A stretch of DNA of 64,000 nucleotides from positions 24,707,427 to 24,771,426 of the forward strand of contig OZ026604.1 in NCBI GenBank assembly GCA_964020085.1. The letters run 5' to 3'. The position numbers and the translations under genes were made by a program. Shown one piece after another: positions 31,994-45,725 of the stretch. The notes under the pieces were generated by a model. That model saw only the letters and a program-made list of their open reading frames with translations. It had not been told where the DNA came from and searched no databases. Source of the stretch: Micromussa lordhowensis (taxonomy: Eukaryota > Cnidaria > Anthozoa > Scleractinia > Lobophylliidae). Each line of letters opens with the position of its first letter. Positions within the stretch are counted from its first letter, which is position 1.

Positions 31994-34900
31994 GTGCTTT
32001 GGTGGTATTAGTTTGCAAAGTTGCGACGCGCGCAAAGTTCGGCTAATTAGCAAACGGGCTGGTTAGCATAGTGCGAGATGTCGCGCAGCTCCGAAACTTT
32101 GCATGTGGACCCGGACCCACCCCAGGAGTGCTTTGGTGCCATTAGTTTGCCAAGTTGCGACACGCATCAAGCTCGGCTAACGAGTCAGCCAGCCGGCCAC
32201 GCCTGGGGATCTGCGGGCTGATTAGCATAGTGGGAGATTTCGCGCAGCTCCGATACTTCGCATTTGGACCCGGACCGACCCCGGGAGTGCTTTGGTGGTA
32301 TTAGTTTGCAAAGTTGCGACGCGCGCAAAGTTCGGCTAATTAGCAAACGGGCTGGTTAGCATAGTGCGAGATGTCGCGCAGCTCCGAAACTTTGCATGTG
32401 GACCCGGACCCACCCCAGGAGTGCTTTGGTGCCATTAGTTTGCCAAGTTGCGACACGCGTCAAGCTCGGCTAACGAGTCAGCCAGCCGGCCACGCCTGTT
32501 GATCTGCAGGCTGATTAGCATAGTGGGAGATTTCGCGCAGCTCCGATACTTCGCATTTGGACCCGGACCGACCCCGGGAGTGCTTTGGTGGTATTAGTTT
32601 GCAAAGTTGCGACGCGCGCAAAGTTCGGCTAATTAGCAAACGGGCTGGTTAGCATAGTGCGAGATGTCGCGCAGCTCCGAAACTTTGCATGTGGACCCGG
32701 ACCCACCCCAGGAGTGCTTTGGTGCCATTAGTTTGCCAAGTTGCGACACGCGTCAAGCTCGGCTAACGAGTCAGCCAGCCGGCCACGCCTGGGGATCTGC
32801 GGGCTGATTAGCATAGTGGGAGATTTCGCGCAGCTCCGATACTTCGCATTTGGACCCGGACCGACCCCGGGAGTGCTTTGGTGGTATTAGTTTGCAAAGT
32901 TGCGACGCGCGCAAAGTTCGGCTAATTAGCAAACGGGCTGGTTAGCATAGTGCGAGATGTCGCGCAGCTCCGAAACTTTGCATGTGGACCCGGACCCACC
33001 CCAGGAGTGCTTTGGTGCCATTAGTTTGCCAAGTTGCGACACGCGTCAAGCTCGGCTAACGAGTCAGCCAGCCGGCCACGCCTGGGGATCTGCGGGCTGA
33101 TTAGCATAGTGGGAGATTTCGCGCAGCTCCGATACTTCGCATTTGGACCCGGACCGACCCCGGGAGTGCTTTGGTGGTATTAGTTTGCAAAGTTGCGACG
33201 CGCACAAAGTTCGGCTAATTAGCAAACGGGCTGGTTAGCATAGTGCGAGATGTCGCGCAGCTCCGAAACTTTGCATGTGGACCCGGACCCACCCCAGGAG
33301 TGCTTTGGTGCCATTAGTTTGCCAAGTTGCGACACGCGTCAAGCTCGGCTAACGAGTCAGCCAGCCGGCCACGCCTGGGGATCTGCGGGCTGATTAGCAT
33401 AGTGGGAGATTTCGCGCAGCTCCGATACTTCGCATTTGGACCCGGACCGACCCCGGGAGTGCTTTGGTGGTATTAGTTTGCAAAGTTGCGACGCGCGCAA
33501 AGTTCGGCTAATTAGCAAACGGGCTGGTTAGCATAGTGCGAGATGTCGCGCAGCTCCGAAACTTTGCATGTGGACCCGGACCCACCCCAGGAGTGCTTTG
33601 GTGCCATTAGTTTGCCAAGTTGCGACACGCGTCAAGCTCGGCTAACGAGTCAGCCAGCCGGCCACGCCTGGGGATCTGCGGGCTGATTAGCATAGTGGGA
33701 GATTTCGCGCAGCTCCGATACTTCGCATTTGGACCCGGACCGACCCCGGGAGTGCTTTGGTGGTATTAGTTTGCAAAGTTGCGACGCGCGCAAAGTTCGG
33801 CTAATTAGCAAACGGGCTGGTTAGCATAGTGCGAGATGTCGCGCAGCTCCGAAACTTTGCATGTGGACCCGGACCCACCCCAGGAGTGCTTTGGTGCCAT
33901 TAGTTTGCCAAGTTGCGACACGCGTCAAGCTCGGCTAACGAGTCAGCCAGCCGGCCACGCCTGGGGATCTGCGGGCTGATTAGCATAGTGGGAGATTTCG
34001 CGCAGCTCCGATACTTCGCATTTGGACCCGGACCGACCCCGGGAGTGCTTTGGTGGTATTAGTTTGCAAAGTTGCGACGCGCGCAAAGTTCGGCTAATTA
34101 GCAAACGGGCTGGTTAGCATAGTGCGAGATGTCGCGCAGCTCCGAAACTTTGCATGTGGACCCGGACCCACCCCAGGAGTGCTTTGGTGCCATTAGTTTG
34201 CCAAGTTGCGACACGCGTCAAGCTCGGCTAACGAGTCAGCCAGCCGGCCACGCCTGGGGATCTGCGGGCTGATTAGCATAGTGGGAGATTTCGCGCAGCT
34301 CCGATACTTCGCATTTGGACCCGGACCGACCCCGGGAGTGCTTTGGTGGTATTAGTTTGCAAAGTTGCGACGCGCGCAAAGTTCGGCTAATTAGCAAACG
34401 GGCTGGTTAGCATAGTGCGAGATGTCGCGCAGCTCCGAAACTTTGCATGTGGACCCGGACCCACCCCAGGAGTGCTTTGGTGCCATTAGTTTGCCAAGTT
34501 GCGACACGCGTCAAGCTCGGCTAACGAGTCAGCCAGCCGGCCACGCCTGGGGATCTGCGGGCTGATTAGCATAGTGGGAGATTTCGCGCAGCTCCGATAC
34601 TTCGCATTTGGACCCGGACCGACCCCGGGAGTGCTTTGGTGGTATTAGTTTGCAAAGTTGCGACGCGCGCAAAGTTCGGCTAATTAGCAAACGGGCTGGT
34701 TAGCATAGTGCGAGATGTCGCGCAGCTCCGAAACTTTGCATGTGGACCCGGACCCACCCCAGGAGTGCTTTGGTGCCATTAGTTTGCCAAGTTGCGACAC
34801 GCGTCAAGCTCGGCTAACGAGTCAGCCAGCCGGCCACGCCTGGGGATCTGCGGGCTGATTAGCATAGTGGGAGATTTCGCGCAGCTCCGATACTTCGCAT

Positions 34901-37900
34901 TTGGACCCGGACCGACCCCGGGAGTGCTTTGGTGGTATTAGTTTGCAAAGTTGCGACGCGCGCAAAGTTCGGCTAATTAGCAAACGGGCTGGTTAGCATA
35001 GTGCGAGATGTCGCGCAGCTCCGAAACTTTGCATGTGGACCCGGACCCACCCCAGGAGTGCTTTGGTGCCATTAGTTTGCCAAGTTGCGACACGCGTCAA
35101 GCTCGGCTAACGAGTCAGCCAGCCGGCCACGCCTGGGGATCTGCGGGCTGATTAGCATAGTGGGAGATTTCGCGCAGCTCCGATACTTCGCATTTGGACC
35201 CGGACCGACCCCGGGAGTGCTTTGGTGGTATTAGTTTGCAAAGTTGCGACGCGCGCAAAGTTCGGCTAATTAGCAAACGGGCTGGTTAGCATAGTGCGAG
35301 ATGTCGCGCAGCTCCGAAACTTTGCATGTGGACCCGGACCCACCCCAGGAGTGCTTTGGTGCCATTAGTTTGCCAAGTTGCGACACGCGTCAAGCTCGGC
35401 TAACGAGTCAGCCAGCCGGCCACGCCTGGGGATCTGCGGGCTGATTAGCATAGTGGGAGATTTCGCGCAGCTCCGATACTTCGCATTTGGACCCGGACCG
35501 ACCCCGGGAGTGCTTTGGTGGTATTAGTTTGCAAAGTTGCGACGCGCGCAAAGTTCGGCTAATTAGCAAACGGGCTGGTTAGCATAGTGCGAGATGTCGC
35601 GCAGCTCCGAAACTTTGCATGTGGACCCGGACCCACCCCAGGAGTGCTTTGGTGCCATTAGTTTGCCAAGTTGCGACACGCGTCAAGCTCGGCTAACGAG
35701 TCAGCCAGCCGGCCACGCCTGGGGATCTGCGGGCTGATTAGCATAGTGGGAGATTTCGCGCAGCTCCGATACTTCGCATTTGGACCCGGACCGACCCCGG
35801 GAGTGCTTTGGTGGTATTAGTTTGCAAAGTTGCGACGCGCGCAAAGTTCGGCTAATTAGCAAACGGGCTGGTTAGCATAGTGCGAGATGTCGCGCAGCTC
35901 CGAAACTTTGCATGTGGACCCGGACCCACCCCAGGAGTGCTTTGGTGCCATTAGTTTGCCAAGTTGCGACACGCGTCAAGCTCGGCTAACGAGTCAGCCA
36001 GCCGGCCACGCCTGGGGATCTGCGGGCTGATTAGCATAGTGGGAGATTTCGCGCAGCTCCGATACTTCGCATTTGGACCCGGACCGACCCCGGGAGTGCT
36101 TTGGTGGTATTAGTTTGCAAAGTTGCGACGCGCGCAAAGTTCGGCTAATTAGCAAACGGGCTGGTTAGCATAGTGCGAGATGTCGCGCAGCTCCGAAACT
36201 TTGCATGTGGACCCGGACCCACCCCAGGAGTGCTTTGGTGCCATTAGTTTGCCAAGTTGCGACACGCGTCAAGCTCGGCTAACGAGTCAGCCAGCCGGCC
36301 ACGCCTGGGGATCTGCGGGCTGATTAGCATAGTGGGAGATTTCGCGCAGCTCCGATACTTCGCATTTGGACCCGGACCGACCCCGGGAGTGCTTTGGTGG
36401 TATTAGTTTGCAAAGTTGCGACGCGCGCAAAGTTCGGCTAATTAGCAAACGGGCTGGTTAGCATAGTGCGAGATGTCGCGCAGCTCCGAAACTTTGCATG
36501 TGGACCCGGACCCACCCCAGGAGTGCTTTGGTGCCATTAGTTTGCCAAGTTGCGACACGCGTCAAGCTCGGCTAACGAGTCAGCCAGCCGGCCACGCCTG
36601 GGGATCTGCGGGCTGATTAGCATAGTGGGAGATTTCGCGCAGCTCCGATACTTCGCATTTGGACCCGGACCGACCCCGGGAGTGCTTTGGTGGTATTAGT
36701 TTGCAAAGTTGCGACGCGCGCAAAGTTCGGCTAATTAGCAAACGGGCTGGTTAGCATAGTGCGAGATGTCGCGCAGCTCCGAAACTTTGCATGTGGACCC
36801 GGACCCACCCCAGGAGTGCTTTGGTGCCATTAGTTTGCCAAGTTGCGACACGCGTCAAGCTCGGCTAACGAGTCAGCCAGCCGGCCACGCCTGGGGATCT
36901 GCGGGCTGATTAGCATAGTGGGAGATTTCGCGCAGCTCCGATACTTCGCATTTGGACCCGGACCGACCCCGGGAGTGCTTTGGTGGTATTAGTTTGCAAA
37001 GTTGCGACGCGCGCAAAGTTCGGCTAATTAGCAAACGGGCTGGTTAGCATAGTGCGAGATGTCGCGCAGCTCCGAAACTTTGCATGTGGACCCGGACCCA
37101 CCCCAGGAGTGCTTTGGTGCCATTAGTTTGCCAAGTTGCGACACGCGTCAAGCTCGGCTAACGAGTCAGCCAGCCGGCCACGCCTGGGGATCTGCGGGCT
37201 GATTAGCATAGTGGGAGATTTCGCGCAGCTCCGATACTTCGCATTTGGACCCGGACCGACCCCGGGAGTGCTTTGGTGGTATTAGTTTGCAAAGTTGCGA
37301 CGCGCGCAAAGTTCGGCTAATTAGCAAACGGGCTGGTTAGCATAGTGCGAGATGTCGCGCAGCTCCGAAACTTTGCATGTGGACCCGGACCCACCCCAGG
37401 AGTGCTTTGGTGCCATTAGTTTGCCAAGTTGCGACACGCGTCAAGCTCGGCTAACGAGTCAGCCAGCCGGCCACGCCTGGGGATCTGCGGGCTGATTAGC
37501 ATAGTGGGAGATTTCGCGCAGCTCCGATACTTCGCATTTGGACCCGGACCGACCCCGGGAGTGCTTTGGTGGTATTAGTTTGCAAAGTTGCGACGCGCGC
37601 AAAGTTCGGCTAATTAGCAAACGGGCTGGTTAGCATAGTGCGAGATGTCGCGCAGCTCCGAAACTTTGCATGTGGACCCGGACCCACCCCAGGAGTGCTT
37701 TGGTGCCATTAGTTTGCCAAGTTGCGACACGCGTCAAGCTCGGCTAACGAGTCAGCCAGCCGGCCACGCCTGGGGATCTGCGGGCTGATTAGCATAGTGG
37801 GAGATTTCGCGCAGCTCCGATACTTCGCATTTGGACCCGGACCGACCCCGGGAGTGCTTTGGTGGTATTAGTTTGCAAAGTTGCGACGCGCGCAAAGTTC

Positions 37901-39981
37901 GGCTAATTAGCAAACGGGCTGGTTAGCATAGTGCGAGATGTCGCGCAGCTCCGAAACTTTGCATGTGGACCCGGACCCACCCCAGGAGTGCTTTGGTGCC
38001 ATTAGTTTGCCAAGTTGCGACACGCGTCAAGCTCGGCTAACGAGTCAGCCAGCCGGCCACGCCTGGGGATCTGCGGGCTGATTAGCATAGTGGGAGATTT
38101 CGCGCAGCTCCGATACTTCGCATTTGGACCCGGACCGACCCCGGGAGTGCTTTGGTGGTATTAGTTTGCAAAGTTGCGACGCGCGCAAAGTTCGGCTAAT
38201 TAGCAAACGTGCTGGTTAGCATAGTGCGAGATGTCGCGCAGCTCCGAAACTTTGCATGTGGACCCGGACCCACCCCAGGAGTGCTTTGGTGCCATTAGTT
38301 TGCCAAGTTGCGACACGCGTCAAGCTCGGCTAACGAGTCAGCCAGCCGGCCACGCCTGGGGATCTGCGGGCTGATTAGCATAGTGGGAGATTTCGCGCAG
38401 CTCCGATACTTCGCATTTGGACCCGGACCGACCCCGGGAGTGCTTTGGTGGTATTAGTTTGCAAAGTTGCGACGCGCGCAAAGTTCGGCTAATTAGCAAA
38501 CGGGCTGGTTAGCATAGTGCGAGATGTCGCGCAGCTCCGAAACTTTGCATGTGGACCCGGACCCACCCCAGGAGTGCTTTGGTGCCATTAGTTTGCCAAG
38601 TTGCGACACGCGTCAAGCTCGGCTAACGAGTCAGCCAGCCGGCCACGCCTGGGGATCTGCGGGCTGATTAGCATAGTGGGAGATTTCGCGCAGCTCCGAT
38701 ACTTCGCATTTGGACCCGGACCGACCCCGGGAGTGCTTTGGTGGTATTAGTTTGCAAAGTTGCGACGCGCGCAAAGTTCGGCTAATTAGCAAACGGGCTG
38801 GTTAGCATAGTGCGAGATGTCGCGCAGCTCCGAAACTTTGCATGTGGACCCGGACCCACCCCAGGAGTGCTTTGGTGCCATTAGTTTGCCAAGTTGCGAC
38901 ACGCGTCAAGCTCGGCTAACGAGTCAGCCAGCCGGCCACGCCTGGGGATCTGCGGGCTGATTAGCATAGTGGGAGATTTCGCGCAGCTCCGATACTTCGC
39001 ATTTGGACCCGGACCGACCCCGGGAGTGCTTTGGTGGTATTAGTTTGCAAAGTTGCGACGCGCGCAAAGTTCGGCTAATTAGCAAACGGGCTGGTTAGCA
39101 TAGTGCGAGATGTCGCGCAGCTCCGAAACTTTGCATGTGGACCCGGACCCACCCCAGGAGTGCTTTGGTGCCATTAGTTTGCCAAGTTGCGACACGCGTC
39201 AAGCTCGGCTAACGAGTCAGCCAGCCGGCCACGCCTGGGGATCTGCGGGCTGATTAGCATAGTGGGAGATTTCGCGCAGCTCCGATACTTCGCATTTGGA
39301 CCCGGACCGACCCCGGGAGTGCTTTGGTGGTATTAGTTTGCAAAGTTGCGACGCGCGCAAAGTTCGGCTAATTAGCAAACGGGCTGGTTAGCATAGTGCG
39401 AGATGTCGCGCAGCTCCGAAACTTTGCATGTGGACCCGGACCCACCCCAGCAGTGCTTTGGTGCCATTAGTTTGCCAAGTTGCGACACGCGTCAAGCTCG
39501 GCTAACGAGTCAGCCAGCCGGCCACGCCTGGGGATCTGCGGGCTGATTAGCATAGTGGGAGATTTCGCGCAGCTCCGATACTTCGCATTTGGACCCGGAC
39601 CGACCCCGGGAGTGCTTTGGTGGTATTAGTTTGCAAAGTTGCGACGCGCGCAAAGTTCGGCTAATTAGCAAACGGGCTGGTTAGCATAGTGCGAGATGTC
39701 GCGCAGCTCCGAAACTTTGCATGTGGACCCGGACCCACCCCAGGAGTGCTTTGGTGCCATTAGTTTGCCAAGTTGCGACACGCGTCAAGCTCGGCTAACG
39801 AGTCAGCCAGCCGGCCACGCCTGGGGATCTGCGGGCTGATTAGCATAGTGGGAGATTTCGCGCAGCTCCGATACTTCGCATTTGGACCCGGACCGACCCC
39901 GGGAGTGCTTTGGTGGTATTAGTTTGCAAAGTTGCGACGCGCGCAAAGTTCGGCTAATTAGCAAACGGGCTGGTTAGCATA

Positions 39982-41739
39982 GTGCGAGATTTTGCGCAGC
40001 TCCGAAACTTTGCATGTGGACCCGGACCCACCCCAGGAGTAATTTGGTGCCATTAGTTTGCCAAGTTGCGACACGCGTCAAGCTCGGCTAACGAGTCAGC
40101 CAGCCGGCCACGCCTGGGGATCTGCGGGCTGATTAGCATAGTGGGAGATTTCGCGCAGCTCCGATACTTCGCATTTGGACCCGGACCGACCCCGGGAGTG
40201 CTTTGGTGGTATTAGTTTGCAAAGTTGCGACGCGCGCAAAGTTCGGCTAATTAGCAAACGGGCTGGTTAGCATAGTGCGAGATGTCGCGCAGCTCCGAAA
40301 CTTTGCATGTGCACCCGGACCCACCCCAGGAGTGCTTTGGTGCCATTAGTTTGCCAAGTTGCGACACGCGTCAAGCTCGGCTAACGAGTCAGCCAGCCGG
40401 CCACGCCTCGGGATCTGCGGGCTGATTAGCATAGTGGGAGATTTCGCGCAGCTCCGATACTTCGCATTTGGACCCGGACCGACCCCGGGAGTGCTTTGGT
40501 GGTATTAGTTTGCAAAGTTGCGATGCGCGCAAAGTTCGGCTAATTAGCAAACGGGCTGGTTAGCATAGTGCGAGATGTCGCGCAGCTCCGAAACTTTGCA
40601 TGTGGACCCGGACCCACCCCAGGAGTGCTTTGGTGCCATTAGTTTGCCAAGTTGCGACACGCGTCAAGCTCGGCTAACGAGTCAGCCAGCCGGCCACGCC
40701 TGGGGATCTGCGGGCTGATTAGCATAGTGGGAGATTTCGCGCAGCTCCGATACTTCGCATTTGGACCCGGACCGACCCCGGGAGTGCTTTGGTGGTATTA
40801 GTTTGCAAAGTTGCGACGCGCGCAAAGTTCGGCTAATTAGCAAACGGGCTGGTTAGCATAGTGCGAGATTTTGCGCAGCTCCGAAACTTTGCATGTGGAC
40901 CCGGACCCACCCCAGGAGTAATTTGGTGCCATTAGTTTGCCAAGTTGCGACACGCGTCAAGCTCGGCTAACGAGTCAGCCAGCCGGCCACGCCTGGGGAT
41001 CTGCGGGCTGATTAGCATAGTGGGAGATTTCGCGCAGCTCCGATACTTCGCATTTGGACCCGGACCGACCCCGGGAGTGCTTTGGTGGTATTAGTTTGCA
41101 AAGTTGCGACGCGCGCAAAGTTCGGCTAATTAGCAAACGGGCTGGTTAGCATAGTGCGAGATGTCGCGCAGCTCCGAAACTTTGCATGTGCACCCGGACC
41201 CACCCCAGGAGTGCTTTGGTGCCATTAGTTTGCCAAGTTGCGACACGCGTCAAGCTCGGCTAACGAGTCAGCCAGCCGGCCACGCCTCGGGATCTGCGGG
41301 CTGATTAGCATAGTGGGAGATTTCGCGCAGCTCCGATACTTCGCATTTGGACCCGGACCGACCCCGGGAGTGCTTTGGTGGTATTAGTTTGCAAAGTTGC
41401 GATGCGCGCAAAGTTCGGCTAATTAGCAAACGGGCTGGTTAGCATAGTGCGAGATGTCGCGCAGCTCCGAAACTTTGCATGTGGACCCGGACCCACCCCA
41501 GGAGTGCTTTGGTGACATTAGTTTGCCAAGTTGCGACACGCGTCAAGCTCGGCTAACGAGTCAGCCAGCCGGCCACGCCTGGGGATCTGCGGGCTGATTA
41601 GCATAGTGGGAGATTTCGCGCAGCTCCGATACTTCGCATTTGGACCCGGACCGACCCCGGGAGTGCTTTGGTGGTATTAGTTTGCAAAGTTGCGACGCGC
41701 GCAAAGTTCGGCTAATTAGCAAACGGGCTGGTTAGCATA
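39982..41739. repeat. Array 2: tandem duplication of three units (2 x 879 bp)
   Basis: GCGAGATTTTGC (39982/40861), AGGAGTAATTTGG (about 40037/40916), GTGCACCCGG (40309/41188), GCCTCGGGATC and GCGATGCGCGC all recur 879 bp later. Five independent variants with one offset show a three-unit duplication. Confidence 0.9.
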
Positions 41740-42795
41740 GTGCGAGATGTCGCGCAGCTCCGAAACTTTGCATGTGGACCCGGACCCACCCCAGGAGTGC
41801 TTTGGTGCCATTAGTTTGCCAAGTTGCGACACGCGTCAAGCTCGGCTAACGAGTCAGCCAGCCGGCCACGCCTGGGGATCTGCGGGCTGATTAGCATAGT
41901 GGGAGATTTCGCGCAGCTCCGATACTTCGCATTTGGACCCGGACCGACCCCGGGAGTGCTTTGGTGGTATTAGTTTGCAAAGTTGCGACGGGCGCAAAGT
42001 TCGGCTAATTAGCAAACGGGCTGGTTAGCATAGTGCGAGATGTCGCGCAGCTCCGAAACTTTGCATGTGGACCCGGACCCACCCCAGGAGTGCTTTGGTG
42101 CCATTAGTTTGCCAAGTTGCGACACGCGTCAAGCTCGGCTAACGAGTCAGCCAGCCGGCCACGCCTGGGGATCTGCGGGCTGATTACCATAGTGGGAGAT
42201 TTCGCGCAGCTCCGATACTTCGCATTTGGACCCGGACCGACCCCTGGAGTGCTTTGGTGGTATTAGTTTGCAAAGTTGCGACGCGCGCAAAGTTCGGCTA
42301 ATTAGCAAACGGGCTGGTTAGCATAGTGCGAGATGTCGCGCAGCTCCGAAACTTTGCATGTGGACCCGGACCCATCCCAGGAGTGCTTTGGTGCCATTAG
42401 TTTGCCAAGTTGCGACACGCGTCAAGCTCGGCTAACGAGTCAGCCAGCCGGCCACGCCTGGGGATCTGCGGGCTGATTAGCATAGTGGGAGATTTCGCGC
42501 AGCTCCGATACTTCGCATTTGGATCCGGACCGACCCCGGGAGTGCTTTGGTGGTATTAGTTTGCAAAGTTGCGACGCGCGCAAAGTTCGGCTAATTAGCA
42601 AACGGGCTGGTTAGCATAGTGCGAGATGTCGCGCAGCTCCGAAACTTTGCATGTGGACCCGGACCCACCCCAGGAGTGCTTTGGTGCCATTAGTTTGCCA
42701 AGTTGCGACACGCGTCAAGCTCGGCTAACGAGTCAGCCAGCCGGCCACGCCTGGGGATCTGCGGGCTGATTAGCATAGTGGGAGATTTCGCGCAG

Positions 42796-45725
42796 CTCCG
42801 GTACTTCGCATTTGGACCCGGACCGACCCCGGGAGTGCTTTGGTGGTATTAGTTTGCAAAGTTGCGACGCGCGCAAAGTTCGGCTAATTAGCAAACGGGC
42901 TGGTTAGCATAGTGCGAGATGTCGCACAGCTCCGAAACTTTGCATGTGGACCCGGACCCACCCCAGGAGTGCTTTGGTGCCATTAGTTTGCCAAGTTGCG
43001 ACACGCGTCAAGCTCGGCTAACGAGTCAGCCAGCCGGCCACGCCTGGGGATCTGCGGGCTGATTAGCATAGTGGGAGATTTCGCGCAGCTCCGATACTTC
43101 GCATTTGGACCCGGACCGACCCCGGGAGTGCTTTGGTGGTATTAGTTTGCAAAGTTGCGACGCGCGCAAAGTTCGGCTAATTAGCAAACGGGCTGGTTAG
43201 CATAGTGCGAGATGTCGCGCAGCTCCGAAACTTTGCATGTGGACCCGGACCCACCCCAGGAGTGCTTTGGTGCCATTAGTTTGCCAAGTTGCGACACGCG
43301 TCAAGCTCGGCTAACGAGTCAGCCAGCCGGCCACGCCTGGGGATCTGCGGGCTGATTAGCATAGTGGGAGATTTCGCGCAGCTCCGATACTTCGCATTTG
43401 GACCCGGACCGACCCCGGGAGTGCTTTGGTGGTATTAGTTTGCAAAGTTGCGACGCGCGCAAAGTTCGGCTAATTAGCAAACGGGCTGGTTAGCATAGTG
43501 CGAGATGTCGCGCAGCTCCGAAACTTTGCATGTGGACCCGGACCCACCCCAGGAGTGCTTTGGTGCCATTAGTTTGCCAAGTTGCGACACGCGTCAAGCT
43601 CGGCTAACGAGTCAGCCAGCCGGCCACGCCTGGGGATCTGCGGGCTGATTAGCATAGTGGGAGATTTCGCGCAGCTCCGATACTTCGCATTTGGACCCGG
43701 ACCGACCCCGGGAGTGCTTTGGTGGTATTAGTTTGCAAAGTTGCGACGCGCGCAAAGTTCGGCTAATTAGCAAACGGGCTGGTTAGCATAGTGCGAGATG
43801 TCGCGCAGCTCCGAAACTTTGCATGTGGACCCGGACCCACCCCAGGAGTGCTTTGGTGCCATTAGTTTGCCGAGTTGCAACACGCGTCAAGCTCGGCTAA
43901 CGAGTCAGCCAGCCGGCCACGCCTGGGGATCTGCGGGCTGATTAGCATAGTGGGAGATTTCGCGCAGCTCCGATACTTCGCATTTGGACCCGGACCGACC
44001 CCGGGAGTGCTTTGGTGGTATTAGTTTGCAAAGTTGCGATGCGCGCAAAGTTCGGCTAATTAGCAAACGGGCTGGTTAGCATAGTGCGAGATGTCGCGCA
44101 GCTCCGAAACTTTGCATGTGGACCCGGACCCACCCCAGGAGTGCTTTGGTGCCATTAGTTTGCCAAGTTGCGACACGCGTCAAGCTCGGCTAACGAGTCA
44201 GCCAGCCGGCCACGCCTGGGGATCTGCGGGCTGATTAGCATAGTGGGAGATTTCGCGCAGCTCCGGTACTTCGCATTTGGACCCGGACCGACCCCGGGAG
44301 TGCTTTGGTGGTATTAGTTTGCAAAGTTGCGACGCGCGCAAAGTTCGGCTAATTAGCAAACGGGCTGGTTAGCATAGTGCGAGATGTCGCACAGCTCCGA
44401 AACTTTGCATGTGGACCCGGACCCACCCCAGGAGTGCTTTGGTGCCATTAGTTTGCCAAGTTGCGACACGCGTCAAGCTCGGCTAACGAGTCAGCCAGCC
44501 GGCCACGCCTGGGGATCTGCGGGCTGATTAGCATAGTGGGAGATTTCGCGCAGCTCCGATACTTCGCATTTGGACCCGGACCGACCCCGGGAGTGCTTTG
44601 GTGGTATTAGTTTGCAAAGTTGCGACGCGCGCAAAGTTCGGCTAATTAGCAAACGGGCTGGTTAGCATAGTGCGAGATGTCGCGCAGCTCCGAAACTTTG
44701 CATGTGGACCCGGACCCACCCCAGGAGTGCTTTGGTGCCATTGGTTTGCCAAGTTGCGACACGCGTCAAGCTCGGCTAACGAGTCAGCCAGCCGGCCACG
44801 CCTGGGGATCTGCGGGCTGATTAGCATAGTGGGAGATTTCGCGCAGCTCCGATACTTCGCATTTGGACCCGGACCGACCCCGGGAGTGCTTTGGTGGTAT
44901 TAGTTTGCAAAGTTGCGACGCGCGCAAAGTTCGGCTAATTAGCAAACGGGCTGGTTAGCATAGTGCGAGATGTCGCGCAGCTCCGAAACTTTGCATGTGG
45001 ACCCGGACCCACCCCAGGAGTGCTTTGGTGCCATTAGTTTGCCAAGTTGCGACACGCGTCAAGCTCGGCTAACGAGTCAGCCAGCCGGCCACGCCTGGGG
45101 ATCTGCGGGCTGATTAGCATAGTGGGAGATTTCGCGCAGCTCCGATACTTCGCATTTGGACCCGGACCGACCCCGGGAGTGCTTTGGTGGTATTAGTTTG
45201 CAAAGTTGCGACGCGCGCAAAGTTCGGCTAATTAGCAAACGGGCTGGTTAGCATAGTGCGAGATGTCGCGCAGCTCCGAAACTTTGCATGTGGACCCGGA
45301 CCCACCCCAGGAGTGCTTTGGTGCCATTAGTTTGCCGAGTTGCAACACGCGTCAAGCTCGGCTAACGAGTCAGCCAGCCGGCCACGCCTGGGGATCTGCG
45401 GGCTGATTAGCATAGTGGGAGATTTCGCGCAGCTCCGATACTTCGCATTTGGACCCGGACCGACCCCGGGAGTGCTTTGGTGGTATTAGTTTGCAAAGTT
45501 GCGATGCGCGCAAAGTTCGGCTAATTAGCAAACGGGCTGGTTAGCATAGTGCGAGATGTCGCGCAGCTCCGAAACTTTGCATGTGGACCCGGACCCACCC
45601 CAGGAGTGCTTTGGTGCCATTAGTTTGCCAAGTTGCGACACGCGTCAAGCTCGGCTAACGAGTCAGCCAGCCGGCCACGCCTGGGGATCTGCGGGCTGAT
45701 TAGCATAGTGGGAGATTTCGCGCAG
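42796..45725. repeat. Array 2: tandem duplication of five units (2 x 1,465 bp)
   Basis: CTCCGGTACT (42796/44261), GTCGCACAGC (42921/44386), CCGAGTTGCAAC (43870/45335) and GCGATGCGCGC (44036/45501) repeat 1,465 bp apart. The last three markers then reappear in the following ten-unit duplication. Confidence 0.88.

Noticed and set aside
44642..44903. Overlapping 61- and 77-codon frames in array 2
   Set aside because: They occur only where single-base variants remove stops in one or two units of a 293-bp repeat and lie on both strands at once.
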